A DNA stretch of 64,000 nt. Origin: DATFRX01 sp035630615. Its GTDB lineage: Bacteria; Actinomycetota; Actinomycetes; Propionibacteriales; Nocardioidaceae. Both the position numbers and the translations under genes were made by a program. The notes beneath the pieces are model-generated. The model had not been told where the DNA came from, did no database searches, and was given only the letters and a program-made list of their open reading frames with translations. Where the stretch lies: positions 1-64,000 of the forward strand of contig DASQKI010000111.1 in assembly GCA_035630615.1 (NCBI GenBank). The letters run 5' to 3'. Each line of letters opens with the position of its first letter. Positions within the stretch are counted from its first letter, which is position 1. Of this stretch, positions 16,744-25,075 are shown in pieces.

Positions 16744-17217
16744 TCAATCCGGCCCCGTACGCCGATCGTCGAAGAACTCGGCCAGGACGGCTCGGCACTC
16801 GTCGGCTCGTACGCCGGCGATCACCTCGGGCCGATGGTTGAGTCGCCGGTCGCGTACGACGTCCCAGAGCGAACCGACGGCACCGGCCTTATCGTCGTAC
16901 GTTCCGAAGACCAGCCGGTCGACTCGGGCCAAGACGAGCGCGCCGGCACACATCGTGCACGGCTCGAGCGTGACCACGAGGGAACAGCCGTCGAGCCGCC
17001 ATTCGCCTCGGGCCGCGGCGGCGTTGCGGAGGGCGACCAGCTCGGCGTGCCCGGTGGGGTCGGCGTCGCGCTCGCGTACGTTGTGACCGGCCGACACCAC
17101 CTCGCCGGCGGCGTCGACCACGACGGCACCGACCGGTACGTCGCCGCCGTCGAGGGCCGCTCGCGCGTGATCGAGCGCGACCCCCATCGCGTCGTGCCAG
17201 GGTTGGGTCGGCGTCAC
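16744..17217 (-). CDS. tadA: tRNA-specific adenosine deaminase TadA
   Basis: A 157-residue zinc deaminase with the catalytic HAE motif (GHAELVAL) and the zinc-binding PCTMCAGAL. TadA converts A34 to inosine in tRNA-Arg(ACG) in the cytosol. Length and motif spacing are normal. The start overlaps the stop of the upstream gene by 4 bp (ATGA type); that upstream gene encodes the actinobacterial TadA-associated protein, supporting the assignment over a guanine or cytosine deaminase. Confidence 0.93.
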   Translation of the reverse strand: MTPTQPWHDAMGVALDHARAALDGGDVPVGAVVVDAAGEVVSAGHNVRERDADPTGHAELVALRNAAAARGEWRLDGCSLVVTLEPCTMCAGALVLARVDRLVFGTYDDKAGAVGSLWDVVRDRRLNHRPEVIAGVRADECRAVLAEFFDDRRTGPD

Positions 17218-17693
17218 ACCGAGACCGAGTCGACGACGGTGTCGAACTGCGCGCCGATCCCGAGTCGGCGGGCGATGTCGCTCAACGCCTCGTCGGGATA
17301 CATCTCCGGGTCGTCGCAGAGCACGCCGAGGTCCATGGCCGAGACACCAAGGTCTGCCAAGAGACCAAGGTCGCCGGCAGGCTGGCGTTCTTCTTCGTCG
17401 TCAGGCTCGGGCAGGTCAAGCAGGTCGACCACCCCGCTGGCCAAGGGCCATTCGGTCGCCGCAGTCACATCGGAGAGCAGGACTCGAGCATCCGGACCCT
17501 GCACTCGTGCGACAACGAAGAAGTCCTCGTCGACCGAGACGAAGCCGATGGATCCGACGTCGGACGGCAGGGGTCGGAGGATCTCGACCAAGGCATCGAT
17601 GTCGGTGCCGACCCGATCCGGCAGCGACTCCACTTCCCAATCGCCGTCGTCGTGATAGGCCACGACCGCGAAGTCGACCGCGCTCTCCGTCAT
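17214..17693 (-). CDS. tRNA adenosine deaminase-associated protein
   Basis: A 159-residue acidic protein matching the actinobacterial family always found next to tadA. It opens VDFAVVAYHDDGDWEVESLP and continues with FFVVARVQGPDARVLLSDVTAATEWPLA (positions about 55-82). Its biochemical role is not established; the coupling to tadA (4-bp overlap, same operon) implies a link to tRNA editing. No signal peptide or membrane segment. Confidence 0.88.
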   Translation of the reverse strand: MTESAVDFAVVAYHDDGDWEVESLPDRVGTDIDALVEILRPLPSDVGSIGFVSVDEDFFVVARVQGPDARVLLSDVTAATEWPLASGVVDLLDLPEPDDEEERQPAGDLGLLADLGVSAMDLGVLCDDPEMYPDEALSDIARRLGIGAQFDTVVDSVSV

Positions 17694-17802
17694 CTCGCCT
17701 CCGTTCCGCTCCTCGTGGGCGTCTGTCCTTACTTCGATAGTCGCAGAGGACGTCGCTCAGCGCGATCCAGTTCCAGGCGCCGATGCACTACCGTGACGCA
17801 GC

Positions 17803-18444
17803 ATGCGGATCCACGTCGCCGATCACCCTTTGATCGCCCATAAGCTCACCGCACTTCGTGACAAAAACGCCGACTCTCCGACGTTTCGCCGACTGGTCGA
17901 GGAGTTGGTCACGCTTCTCGCGTACGAAGCGACCCGCGACGTGCGTACCGAACCCATCGAGGTCGAGACGCCGGTCGCCCCGTCAGCCGGCGTACGGCTG
18001 AGCAACCCGCGGCCGCTGATCGTGCCGATTCTGCGGGCCGGGCTCGGCATGCTCGAGGGGATGCAGCGGCTGCTGCCGACGGCGGAGGTCGGCTTCCTCG
18101 GCATGATACGCGACGAGGAGACCCTGCAGGCATCGACCTACGCCGAACGACTGCCGGAGGACCTGGCCGGCCGCCAGTGCTACATCCTCGACCCGATGCT
18201 CGCCACCGGCGGCACGCTCGCATCGGCGATTGACTTCCTCGTGCAGCGCGGCGCCGACGACATCACCGCGGTGTGCCTGCTGGCCGCCCCCGAAGGCATC
18301 GACCGGGTCGAGCGGTCGACCGCCGGCACCGCGATCCCGGTGTCGCTTGTGACCGCGGGGCTCGACGAACGGCTCAACGACAAGGGCTATATCGTCCCCG
18401 GCCTCGGCGACGCCGGCGACCGCCTCTACGGCCTCGTCGACTGA
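17803..18444 (+). CDS. upp: Uracil phosphoribosyltransferase
   Basis: A 213-residue enzyme of normal length. It has the N-terminal VADHPLIAHKLTALRD, the IVPILRAGLGM segment, and the PRPP-binding loop LDPMLATGGTLASAI. It salvages uracil to UMP with PRPP in the cytosol. Divergent from the tadA operon across about 110 bp. Immediately after its stop begins an array of 32-bp tandem repeats. Confidence 0.95.
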   Translation: MRIHVADHPLIAHKLTALRDKNADSPTFRRLVEELVTLLAYEATRDVRTEPIEVETPVAPSAGVRLSNPRPLIVPILRAGLGMLEGMQRLLPTAEVGFLGMIRDEETLQASTYAERLPEDLAGRQCYILDPMLATGGTLASAIDFLVQRGADDITAVCLLAAPEGIDRVERSTAGTAIPVSLVTAGLDERLNDKGYIVPGLGDAGDRLYGLVD

Positions 18445-18446
18445 CC

Positions 18447-18623
18447 CCCAGCCCACTTCCTTCGCGCCGACCTTGCGCATCCCGCCCGTTTCTTCCCGCC
18501 GACCTTGCGCGTCCCGCCCGGTTCTTCCCGCCGACCTTGCGCGTCCCACCCACTTCTTCCCGCCGAGGTTGCGCGTCCCACCCACTTCTTCCCGCCGACC
18601 TTGCGTGTCCCACCCACCTGTGG
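18447..18623. repeat. Five-copy tandem array of a 32-bp intergenic repeat
   Basis: Starting 3 bp after the upp stop: a 34-bp first copy (18447-18480), then 32-bp copies at 18481-18512, 18513-18544, 18545-18576 and 18577-18608, and a partial copy. The core is TTCTTCCCGCCGACCTTGCG. Copies differ at a few sites. There are no spacers, so this is not a CRISPR array. The same unit occurs in reverse orientation at 19681 and in both orientations at 25076. Confidence 0.9.
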
Positions 18624-18662
18624 ATATCCGACGTCGTCGATTGAGCGAACCGACCATCCTGT

Positions 18663-19664
18663 ATGGCCGTGGAGATCTTCACGCACGCGCACTGGCGCGC
18701 CCGCGGACTGAGTGAGCGAGCACTGCGCCGCGCACTCGAGTCGGGCGCCGTGTGGCGCGTACTCAAGAGCGTGTACGCCGACGTGTCCGTCCCCGACTGC
18801 CTCGAGACACGGGCGCGCGCCATCGCCCTGATTCGTCCACGCGAGACCGCGGTTGGACGACAGACGGCCGCATGGCTATCCGGACTCGATGTGCTGCCAC
18901 CGGGACGGTCGGTCGTGGACGAGCCGATTCGACTGATCGTCGCGCCCGACGTCACCCCTCCTCGCCTGCCGGGCTGCCGCTCTTACCAGGCGCCGCTACC
19001 CGAATCGGACATGGTCGAGCAACACGGCGTGACACGTACGACCGACCTGCGGACCGCCCTGGACCTGGGCCGCTTCTGTCAGCGCGAGCAGGCAGTAGCG
19101 TCGCTGGACGCCTTCCTCCATAGCGGCCGGGTGTCGCTGATCGAGCTGTGGCAGCGGGCGAGCATGCTCGTTCGAGTACGAAACTGCCGCATCCTGCGGG
19201 CGAACCTCTCTGATGCGGATGCCGGCGCGGAGTCCTACGCCGAGAGCGTCCTGCGCGTGGTCTACGTCGACGGCGGTCTGCCACGGCCCGAGACCCAGAT
19301 CGCGGTGTCGGACCGGTCGGGCGCACTGATCGGCTTTCTCGATCTGGGGTGGCTGCGCTATCGCGTGGGTGCGGAGTACGACGGCGAAGAAGGACACGAC
19401 ACCGACGAGCAACGTGAGCATGACGAGCGCCGGCGGGCAACGATGCGGCGCGAGGACGACTGGGTGGTCGCAGTGGCTCGCAAGAGTGAGCTCTGGGGGC
19501 ATCGGGCCGCGCTGGTGAAACGTACCGCGGAGTTGCTTCTCGAGGCCGGCTGGTCACCAGACGACGCCACGATTCTGGAGCAGATCGTTCGCGCCGATGA
19601 GTTCGAAGCCCGGACCGGCCAGCGGTGGCAATGGATGCCGGTCAAGGGCGGTCGGGTGGCCTGA
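18663..19664 (+). CDS. DUF559/AbiEi-like actinobacterial protein with Vsr-type nuclease fold
   Basis: A 333-residue protein. The N-terminal part (about 5-90, SERALRRALESGAVWRVLKS) resembles the winged-helix region of AbiEi-type antitoxin-like proteins. The C-terminal part (about 205-315) has the DUF559/Vsr-like pattern DLGWLRYRVGAEYDGEEGH plus a basic segment and VVAVAR. Such proteins are common in actinobacteria, often annotated as type IV toxin-antitoxin or endonuclease-domain proteins, with no proven function. It is framed by 32-bp repeat arrays in opposite orientations, which may mark it as a mobile or recently inserted unit. Confidence 0.7.
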   Translation: MAVEIFTHAHWRARGLSERALRRALESGAVWRVLKSVYADVSVPDCLETRARAIALIRPRETAVGRQTAAWLSGLDVLPPGRSVVDEPIRLIVAPDVTPPRLPGCRSYQAPLPESDMVEQHGVTRTTDLRTALDLGRFCQREQAVASLDAFLHSGRVSLIELWQRASMLVRVRNCRILRANLSDADAGAESYAESVLRVVYVDGGLPRPETQIAVSDRSGALIGFLDLGWLRYRVGAEYDGEEGHDTDEQREHDERRRATMRREDDWVVAVARKSELWGHRAALVKRTAELLLEAGWSPDDATILEQIVRADEFEARTGQRWQWMPVKGGRVA

Positions 19665-19680
19665 CACGCGCTCGCATAGC

Positions 19681-19780
19681 GGGCGGGACGCGCAACCTCG
19701 ACGCGAAGAAGTGGGCGGGACGCGCAACCTCGACGCGAAGAAGTGGGCGGGACGCGCAAGGTCGGCGGGAAGGGGTGGGC
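19681..19780. repeat. Three-copy array of the 32-bp repeat, inverted relative to the upp array
   Basis: Copies at 19681-19712 and 19713-19744 are identical; the third (19745-19776) diverges and is followed by a GGGC partial. The core GGGACGCGCAACCTCGACGC is the reverse complement of the 18447-18623 unit. It lies between the stop of the DUF559-like gene and the convergent pntB stop. Confidence 0.9.
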
Positions 19781-21165
19781 TAGAGGGCCTTGACGGCGTT
19801 GAGCAGCTTGCCCATCGAATCCTTGGCGTCGCCGAACAGCAGCGACGTCTTCGGGTCGAACAGCAGCTCGTTCTCGATCCCGGCGAAGCCCGGCCGCATC
19901 GAGCGCTTCATGAAGACGATCTGCTTCGCGTCGTCGGCGTTGAGGATCGGCATGCCGTAGATCGGCGCGCCCGGCGTCGTACGCGCGGCCGGATTGACCA
20001 CGTCGTTGGCGCCGACGACCAACACCACGTCGGCGTTCTTGAAGTCACCGTTGATCGAATCCATCTCGATCAACTGGTCGTACGGCACCTGCGCCTCGGC
20101 GAGCAGCACGTTCATGTGCCCGGGCATCCGGCCGGCTACCGGGTGGATCGCATAGTCGACCCTGACGCCGCGCTCGCCAAGCATGTCGACGAGCTCCCGA
20201 AGCGAGTGCTGCGCCTGGGCGACGGCCAGTCCGTAGCCCGGCACGATGATGGCCCGCTCGGCGTAGCCCAGCAGGATCGCCACATCATCGGGCGTCATCG
20301 ACTTGACCGGCCGGTCGCTGACCTCGCCACCGCCGAGCGTCGACCCACCCTTGAGCGCGCCGAAGAGGATGTTGGGCAGCGACCGCCCCATCGCCGATGC
20401 CATCAGCTTGGTGAGGAACGTGCCGGACGCGCCGACGAGCGTGCCGCCGACCAACAGCAGCGTGTTTTCGAGGATGTACCCGCCGGCAGCCACGCTGAGT
20501 CCGGTGAACGCGTTGAGCAACGAGATCACGATCGGCACGTCGGCGCCACCGACCGGGAGTACGAGGAGGATGCCGAGCACCAAGCCCAGCAGGCAGATCG
20601 CGACCCCGATCCACAGCGCGGCGTCGAGCACGATCACGACGGACAGTCCGAGCGTCACCAGGAGGGTGGCGCCGAAGGCGAGCGGCAGGCCGTTGAAGAT
20701 GACCGGACGTCCGGTCATCAGTTCCTGAAGCTTGGCGAACGTCACCATCGAGCCGGAGAAGCTCACCGAACCGACGATGATCGTGAATGCCGTCGCGGCC
20801 AGGGTGAACTCCTCGACGCTGTCGGCGACCGGCACCAGCGTGTCGAGCTCGAGCAAGGCCACGAGCGCGGCAGCGCCGCCACCGACGCCATTGAACAGCG
20901 CCACCAGCTGCGGCATCTGCGTCATCTTGACGCGGCGGGCGCCGACCGCACCGACGACGGCGCCGATCGCGATCGCGATCAGGATCGGCGTCACGTGCTC
21001 GAGGTCGTCCCGCTCCCAGAAGACGACGACACAGGCGATGAGAGCGCCGGCGGCGCCGATCAGGTTGCCGCGCCGGGCCGTACGCGGTGACGACAACGCT
21101 TTGAGGGCGACGATGAAACACACTGCCGCGAGCAGGTACGCGAGCTGCACCCAGGTGGGGGTCAC
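19780..21165 (-). CDS. pntB: Re/Si-specific NAD(P)+ transhydrogenase subunit beta
   Basis: A 461-residue subunit with multiple membrane helices (about 1-255) and a C-terminal NADP(H)-binding domain III (about 290-455) containing VAGRMPGHMNVLLAEA and VVLVVGANDVVNPAA. The complex uses the proton gradient to reduce NADP+ with NADH. It is the last gene of a three-gene operon with 4-bp overlaps at both junctions, the usual split pntAA-pntAB-pntB arrangement in actinobacteria. Confidence 0.95.
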   Translation of the reverse strand: MTPTWVQLAYLLAAVCFIVALKALSSPRTARRGNLIGAAGALIACVVVFWERDDLEHVTPILIAIAIGAVVGAVGARRVKMTQMPQLVALFNGVGGGAAALVALLELDTLVPVADSVEEFTLAATAFTIIVGSVSFSGSMVTFAKLQELMTGRPVIFNGLPLAFGATLLVTLGLSVVIVLDAALWIGVAICLLGLVLGILLVLPVGGADVPIVISLLNAFTGLSVAAGGYILENTLLLVGGTLVGASGTFLTKLMASAMGRSLPNILFGALKGGSTLGGGEVSDRPVKSMTPDDVAILLGYAERAIIVPGYGLAVAQAQHSLRELVDMLGERGVRVDYAIHPVAGRMPGHMNVLLAEAQVPYDQLIEMDSINGDFKNADVVLVVGANDVVNPAARTTPGAPIYGMPILNADDAKQIVFMKRSMRPGFAGIENELLFDPKTSLLFGDAKDSMGKLLNAVKAL

Positions 21166-21479
21166 GCCGACTCCTCACCTTCGGCGCGGGCGGCCGGTTT
21201 CTTCCGTACGCTGAACATCTCCAGCATCCGGTCGGTCACGACGAAGCCGCCGACCATGTTGAGCGTCGCGAGCACGACAGCCGTCAGGCCGACGACGAGG
21301 GCGCCGGTCGAGTCGGCCGTCCCGGCGACGAGGATGGCGCCGATCAGGATGACGCCGTGGATCGCGTTGGCTCCCGACATCAGCGGTGTGTGCAGCGTCG
21401 ACGACACCTTGGAGATGACTTCGACGCCGACGAAGACCGATAAGACGAAGATGGTCAGCCAGACCACGGACTCGGTCAC
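21162..21479 (-). CDS. pntAB: NAD(P)+ transhydrogenase alpha-2 (membrane) subunit
   Basis: A 105-residue protein with about three membrane helices (VVWLTIFVLSVFVGVEVI, AIHGVILIGAILVA, LVVGLTAVVLATLNM) and the family segment TPLMSGANAIHG. It supplies the alpha-chain transmembrane part of the proton channel. It overlaps the gene on either side by 4 bp. Confidence 0.93.
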   Translation of the reverse strand: MTESVVWLTIFVLSVFVGVEVISKVSSTLHTPLMSGANAIHGVILIGAILVAGTADSTGALVVGLTAVVLATLNMVGGFVVTDRMLEMFSVRKKPAARAEGEESA

Positions 21480-22666
21480 GCTTGGGTCCCTTCCGCTGCT
21501 GCGGTCGTCTCGTCGGCTTCCGGCTGTTCGGCCGCCGCTTCGTCGGTAGCGCCACCGGTCAACAGCTCCCGGGTCGGCCCATGCCGTACTTCACCGTTGT
21601 GCGTGACACAGCATCCGGCCACGACCTCGTCGTGGAAGTCCGGTGCGAAACCGTTGTCGCCCGTCATCAGGCTGAGGAGGTTAACGATGTTTTGGGCGAG
21701 CAGTTGGCTGGCCGGGCCGGGCATCTGACTCGGCACGTTGAGCGCGCCCCAGACCTGAGCGTTGCCGATCTTTACGGTCTTGCCGGGCTCGGTGCCCTCG
21801 ACGTTGCCGCCGCCCTCGGCCGCCAGGTCGACCACGACCGATCCGGGCCCCATCTTTTCGACCATGTCGCGCGTGACCAGCACCGGGGCTCGCTTGCCCG
21901 GCACGGCGGCCGTCGTGATCAGCGCGTCGGCGGCCGCGATGTACGGCGAGAGCAGCTCGCGTTGGCGGCTGGCCCGATCTTCGGTCATCTCGCGCGCGTA
22001 CCCGCCGGCGCCTTCGAGCGTGTCGAGCTCGAGGTCGATGGCCTGGGCACCCATCGACTGGATCTCCTCGGCGGCGGCCGCTCGTACGTCGTAGGCCTTG
22101 ACAACCGCACCGAGGCGCTTGCAGGTCGCGATCGCCTGGAGTCCGGCGACACCGGCGCCGAGCACGACGACCTCGGCCGGTGGGACGGTGCCGGCGGCCG
22201 TCATGTTGAGCGGAAACATCCGCCGCAGCAGCCCGGCCGTGACGATCGCGCAGCGATAGCCGGCGACCAGTGCCTGCGACGACAGCGCGTCCATCGACTG
22301 CGCGCGCGAGATCCGCGGCACCAACTCGAGCGAGAACGAGGTGATCTTGCAGTCGCGCAGTTCGACGACGCGGTTCCATTCGCCGACCGGCAAGAAAGAG
22401 ATCGTCGCCGCTCCGGCTCGGAGCCCTCGGACCTGATCGGCCCGCAGCGGCTGCACCGACAAGACGATGTCCGCGACCGAGACGGCGGCACCCGTGACGG
22501 CCGCGCCGGCGTCGCGATAATCCTGGTCGGAATGGCCCGCGCTGAGCCCCGCTCCGGGCTCGACGGCGACGTCATATCCGAGCCCCGTCAGCTTGCCCAC
22601 GAGCTCCGGAACGAGCGCCACTCGATGCTCCGCGTCGGCGGTCTCCTTCACGACTGCGATGTTCAC
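21476..22666 (-). CDS. pntAA: NAD(P)+ transhydrogenase alpha-1 (NAD-binding) subunit
   Basis: A 396-residue soluble subunit of the AlaDH/PNT family, with N-terminal NIAVVKETADAEHRVALVPE and the NAD-binding Rossmann motif VVLGAGVAGLQAIATC. It binds NAD(H) and faces the cytosol. The start is GTG at 22666. It is first in the operon, divergent from a sigma-factor-like gene across 154 bp containing a strong inverted repeat that is a good operator candidate. Confidence 0.95.
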   Translation of the reverse strand: MNIAVVKETADAEHRVALVPELVGKLTGLGYDVAVEPGAGLSAGHSDQDYRDAGAAVTGAAVSVADIVLSVQPLRADQVRGLRAGAATISFLPVGEWNRVVELRDCKITSFSLELVPRISRAQSMDALSSQALVAGYRCAIVTAGLLRRMFPLNMTAAGTVPPAEVVVLGAGVAGLQAIATCKRLGAVVKAYDVRAAAAEEIQSMGAQAIDLELDTLEGAGGYAREMTEDRASRQRELLSPYIAAADALITTAAVPGKRAPVLVTRDMVEKMGPGSVVVDLAAEGGGNVEGTEPGKTVKIGNAQVWGALNVPSQMPGPASQLLAQNIVNLLSLMTGDNGFAPDFHDEVVAGCCVTHNGEVRHGPTRELLTGGATDEAAAEQPEADETTAAAEGTQA

Positions 22667-22708
22667 TCGCCGAACCGTAGTAGAGCGTGTACGCCCCGAC
22701 TACCTATC

Positions 22709-22737
22709 GAGACGCTCGTCTCACCATAATGTGAGAC
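22709..22737. promoter_or_regulatory. Nested palindromes upstream of the transhydrogenase operon
   Basis: GAGACG-CT-CGTCTC (22709-22722) overlaps GTCTCAC-CATAAT-GTGAGAC (22718-22737). The second has perfect 7-bp arms around an AT-rich 6-bp centre. The site lies 43-71 bp upstream of the pntAA GTG and about 85 bp upstream of the divergent gene. No cognate regulator is encoded next to it. Confidence 0.5.
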
Positions 22738-22820
22738 AAATTGAGCACAACTCACGATCGCGTTGAACCTCCTCGCCGCCTGCTGTGTCTGGATCTGTAG
22801 ATCGCAGTGAAGGAGTGACG

Positions 22821-23660
22821 ATGCGCAAGCCGAGCTGGGAGGCCGACTTCGTCGCGTTTTACCACGCGCGGAGCCGCTCGCTGCGACGCACGGCGTACGC
22901 GATGTGTGGCGACTGGGCGCTGACCGACGACCTCGTGCAGCACACGTTCACGCGGCTCTACACCCACTGGCCACGGATCAAGAACGACCGCCCCGACGGA
23001 TACGCCCGGCGCACGCTCGTCCCAGATCGGCCCCGGCACCGACGCGGGTCAGCGCCCGACGCAGCCCGGGCCGGTCGCGGGGGGCCGGAGCAGCCCGACG
23101 TCGACGCCGGATACCAGCAGATCGCCGATCGCGTCGAGACCGTCACGCGGAGCCACCTGCCGGGCATCGAGCCACGGACCGACGACATCTACCCGAGCGA
23201 CTGGACTCGCGACACGGCCCTGCCGGAGCAGCGGTGGGAGGACGCGACCGAGTGGCACGGTCTCTTCACGGTCGCCGCGGCGGCCGGCGATCAGGACCTG
23301 TGGGTGAGTGCGATGTACATGCCGGCTGGTGATCGACCGAGCCTGGCGAGCGATCGCGCCTATTGCGACAGGCAGCAATCGACCCGATGCGAGGTCGACG
23401 GGACCGCCAACGCATGGACGACCATCGACGAGATGCTCAGCAGCGCCGATGGCGTCAACACCTACTGGCTTCGAGTACGCGCAGCCCGGGACGGCGGGGC
23501 CTACAGCAACCTCGTTCGCATTGGGTTGCGCACCTCCTCGTTGCAGCAGGCCCGAGAGCTCTGGGCCGTCGACGTCGCACAGCTGCGGGCGATCGCGACC
23601 GATCCGGATCTCGCGATCCCGCGCCCGGCGGCGTGGCCTCCGCCGCCGCACGGCGACTAG
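22821..23660 (+). CDS. ECF (SigE-type) sigma region 2 fused to a partner-protein C-terminus (probable deletion remnant)
   Basis: The 279-residue frame opens as a SigE-family ECF sigma factor (FVAFYHARSRSLRRTAYAM, then DWALTDDLVQHTFTRLYTHW and DGYARRTL) but loses the sigma character after about residue 66. No region 4 HTH follows. The rest resembles the exported C-terminal half of a partner gene often found after such sigma factors, including a Cys pair and a proline-rich end. The likeliest explanation is an in-frame deletion that removed the end of the sigma gene and the start of the next. It cannot act as a normal sigma factor. The ATG at 22821 has AAGGAG 5 nt upstream. Confidence 0.6.
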   Translation: MRKPSWEADFVAFYHARSRSLRRTAYAMCGDWALTDDLVQHTFTRLYTHWPRIKNDRPDGYARRTLVPDRPRHRRGSAPDAARAGRGGPEQPDVDAGYQQIADRVETVTRSHLPGIEPRTDDIYPSDWTRDTALPEQRWEDATEWHGLFTVAAAAGDQDLWVSAMYMPAGDRPSLASDRAYCDRQQSTRCEVDGTANAWTTIDEMLSSADGVNTYWLRVRAARDGGAYSNLVRIGLRTSSLQQARELWAVDVAQLRAIATDPDLAIPRPAAWPPPPHGD

Positions 23661-23707
23661 GGCGACGTACGGTCGGAGCGACCGCGCCGGGTCGGGTCGA
23701 CGGTCGA

Positions 23708-23779
23708 TGACAAGCTTGCTTGACATTCGGTGCACGCGCCTGCAGACTCGGAGTTGTGACAAGCAAGCTTGACATCCGG
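23708..23779 (+). promoter_or_regulatory. Two near-identical 23-bp boxes upstream of the XRE gene
   Basis: TGACAAGCTTGCTTGACATTCGG (box 1, 23708-23730) and a copy at 23757-23779 that differs at four positions. Each contains AAGC/GCTT inverted half-sites and a perfect TTGACA -35 hexamer. Box 1's TTGACA (23720-23725) would place a -10 near 23743 and transcription about 35 bp before the ATG at 23791, with box 2 between. This fits autoregulation by the XRE protein. Confidence 0.55.
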
Positions 23780-23790
23780 TCGCGACACTG

Positions 23791-23985
23791 ATGCGCAATC
23801 GGGTACGGGAGCTCCGGCACCAGCGCGGACTGTCACAGGCCGCGCTCGGCACCGCGCTCGGGGTGTCCCGACAGACCGTCAACTCGATCGAAACCGGGCG
23901 CTATCTGCCGTCGCTACCACTCGCCCTCGAGATCGCCCGGCACTTCGAACTGATCGTGGAGGAGATATTCGATGTCGACGAATGA
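23791..23985 (+). CDS. Small XRE-family HTH regulator
   Basis: A 64-residue protein that is essentially one Cro/C1-type HTH: MRNRVRELRHQRGLSQAALG, then GVSRQTVNSIETGRYLPSLP and ALEIARHFEL. It belongs to the short YozG/XRE-type regulators paired with a small membrane protein gene. It overlaps that gene by 14 bp. Two repeated boxes directly upstream are the probable operators. Confidence 0.9.
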   Translation: MRNRVRELRHQRGLSQAALGTALGVSRQTVNSIETGRYLPSLPLALEIARHFELIVEEIFDVDE

Positions 23986-24373
23986 CACCGCTCGCCGATC
24001 CGTTCAGCAGTGGGCCGTCCCCGGATTCGCCGTCGCGATCGGCATCGCGTACTTGGTGGCCGGCATCGTCGGAGACGAGACCACCTTTGGCGTTTTTGGC
24101 CTCGTGCTCATGGTGTCGATCGCGATCGGCGTTCTCCTCGTACGGCGACACAGCGAAACCGTGCAGGGCATGCTCGACCGACGCGACGAGCGCATCGTGC
24201 AGATCGACGTCAAGGCCACCGCGTTCGCCGGCAGCGTGGTGATCATGGCGATCCTGATCGCGTTCGTCGTCGAGATCGCCCGCGGTCACGACGGCGCGCC
24301 GTATGCCGCCCTCGGAGCCTTGGCCGGCGTCGCCTATCTGGTCGGCGTCGTCTGGCACCGACTGCGCGGGTAA
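23972..24373 (+). CDS. Small integral membrane protein paired with the XRE regulator
   Basis: A 133-residue protein with four predicted membrane helices (about 14-32, 38-55, 85-103 and 110-128) and a charged loop VRRHSETVQGMLDRRDER between the second and third. It resembles the DUF2178-like membrane proteins that commonly follow short XRE regulators; no activity is known. Its start lies inside the regulator gene (14-bp overlap), so translation is probably coupled. Confidence 0.75.
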   Translation: MSTNDTARRSVQQWAVPGFAVAIGIAYLVAGIVGDETTFGVFGLVLMVSIAIGVLLVRRHSETVQGMLDRRDERIVQIDVKATAFAGSVVIMAILIAFVVEIARGHDGAPYAALGALAGVAYLVGVVWHRLRG

Positions 24374-24418
24374 GGCAATGCGCGCGACACCGGATGCGGC
24401 GACCCGTACCGTCGGGGC

Positions 24419-25057
24419 GTGACCCACCCGTACTGGCCGCTGTTCGACCTGACGCTCACGACACCGGATCTCGAACTGCGGGTCGCGACCGAGCCCGTCC
24501 TGCTGCGGCTTGCCGATGTCATGCCCGACGATGTCGACGTCGACCCGTCGCTGCCCCGGTATGGCGACCCCGACTCACGGATGGCTCTCGGCGCCGGCCT
24601 CTTTCAGTCGTATTGGCGGGCCTTCGGCACCTGGCGACCCGACTCATGGGCGATCCCGTTTCTCGTGTTCCGGGGCGGCGACCTGATCGGGATGCAGGCG
24701 CTCGAGGGCGACGACTTCGCGACGCTGCGTACGGTCGACAGCTTCTCCCTGCTGGTACGCGAGGCTCGCGGCAAGGGGTACGGCAAGCAGATGCGCGACG
24801 CCGTACTCGCACTCGCCTTCGGCCCACTCGAGGCGGTTCGCGCCGTGACGTCGGCTTGGCACGACAATCACGCGTCGCTCGGTGTCTCGAAGGCGCTCGG
24901 CTACGTCGACAACGGCGAGGTGCTGCACCGACGTGACGACGGCGTCGACGTCATGGTGCACCTGCGCCTGTCTCGGGAGGCGTGGCTGGCCCGATCGGAT
25001 CGGCCGCCGGTCGACATCGCCGGCTTCGAACCCTGTCGACCTCTCTTCGGCGCGTGA
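24419..25057 (+). CDS. GNAT-family N-acetyltransferase
   Basis: A 212-residue protein with a GNAT core (about 30-185). The acetyl-CoA loop is REARGKGYGKQMRDAV, preceded by DSFSLLV and followed by SAWHDNHASLGVSKALGYV. The substrate cannot be told. The start is GTG at 24419, 45 bp after the membrane protein gene. A repeat-derived hairpin follows its stop. Confidence 0.85.
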   Translation: MTHPYWPLFDLTLTTPDLELRVATEPVLLRLADVMPDDVDVDPSLPRYGDPDSRMALGAGLFQSYWRAFGTWRPDSWAIPFLVFRGGDLIGMQALEGDDFATLRTVDSFSLLVREARGKGYGKQMRDAVLALAFGPLEAVRAVTSAWHDNHASLGVSKALGYVDNGEVLHRRDDGVDVMVHLRLSREAWLARSDRPPVDIAGFEPCRPLFGA

Positions 25058-25075
25058 CCAGCGGCCCTCTCATTC

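Noticed and set aside
18447..18623. Possible CRISPR array (32-bp repeats)
   Set aside because: The repeat units are directly abutting with no unique spacers, and there are no cas genes.
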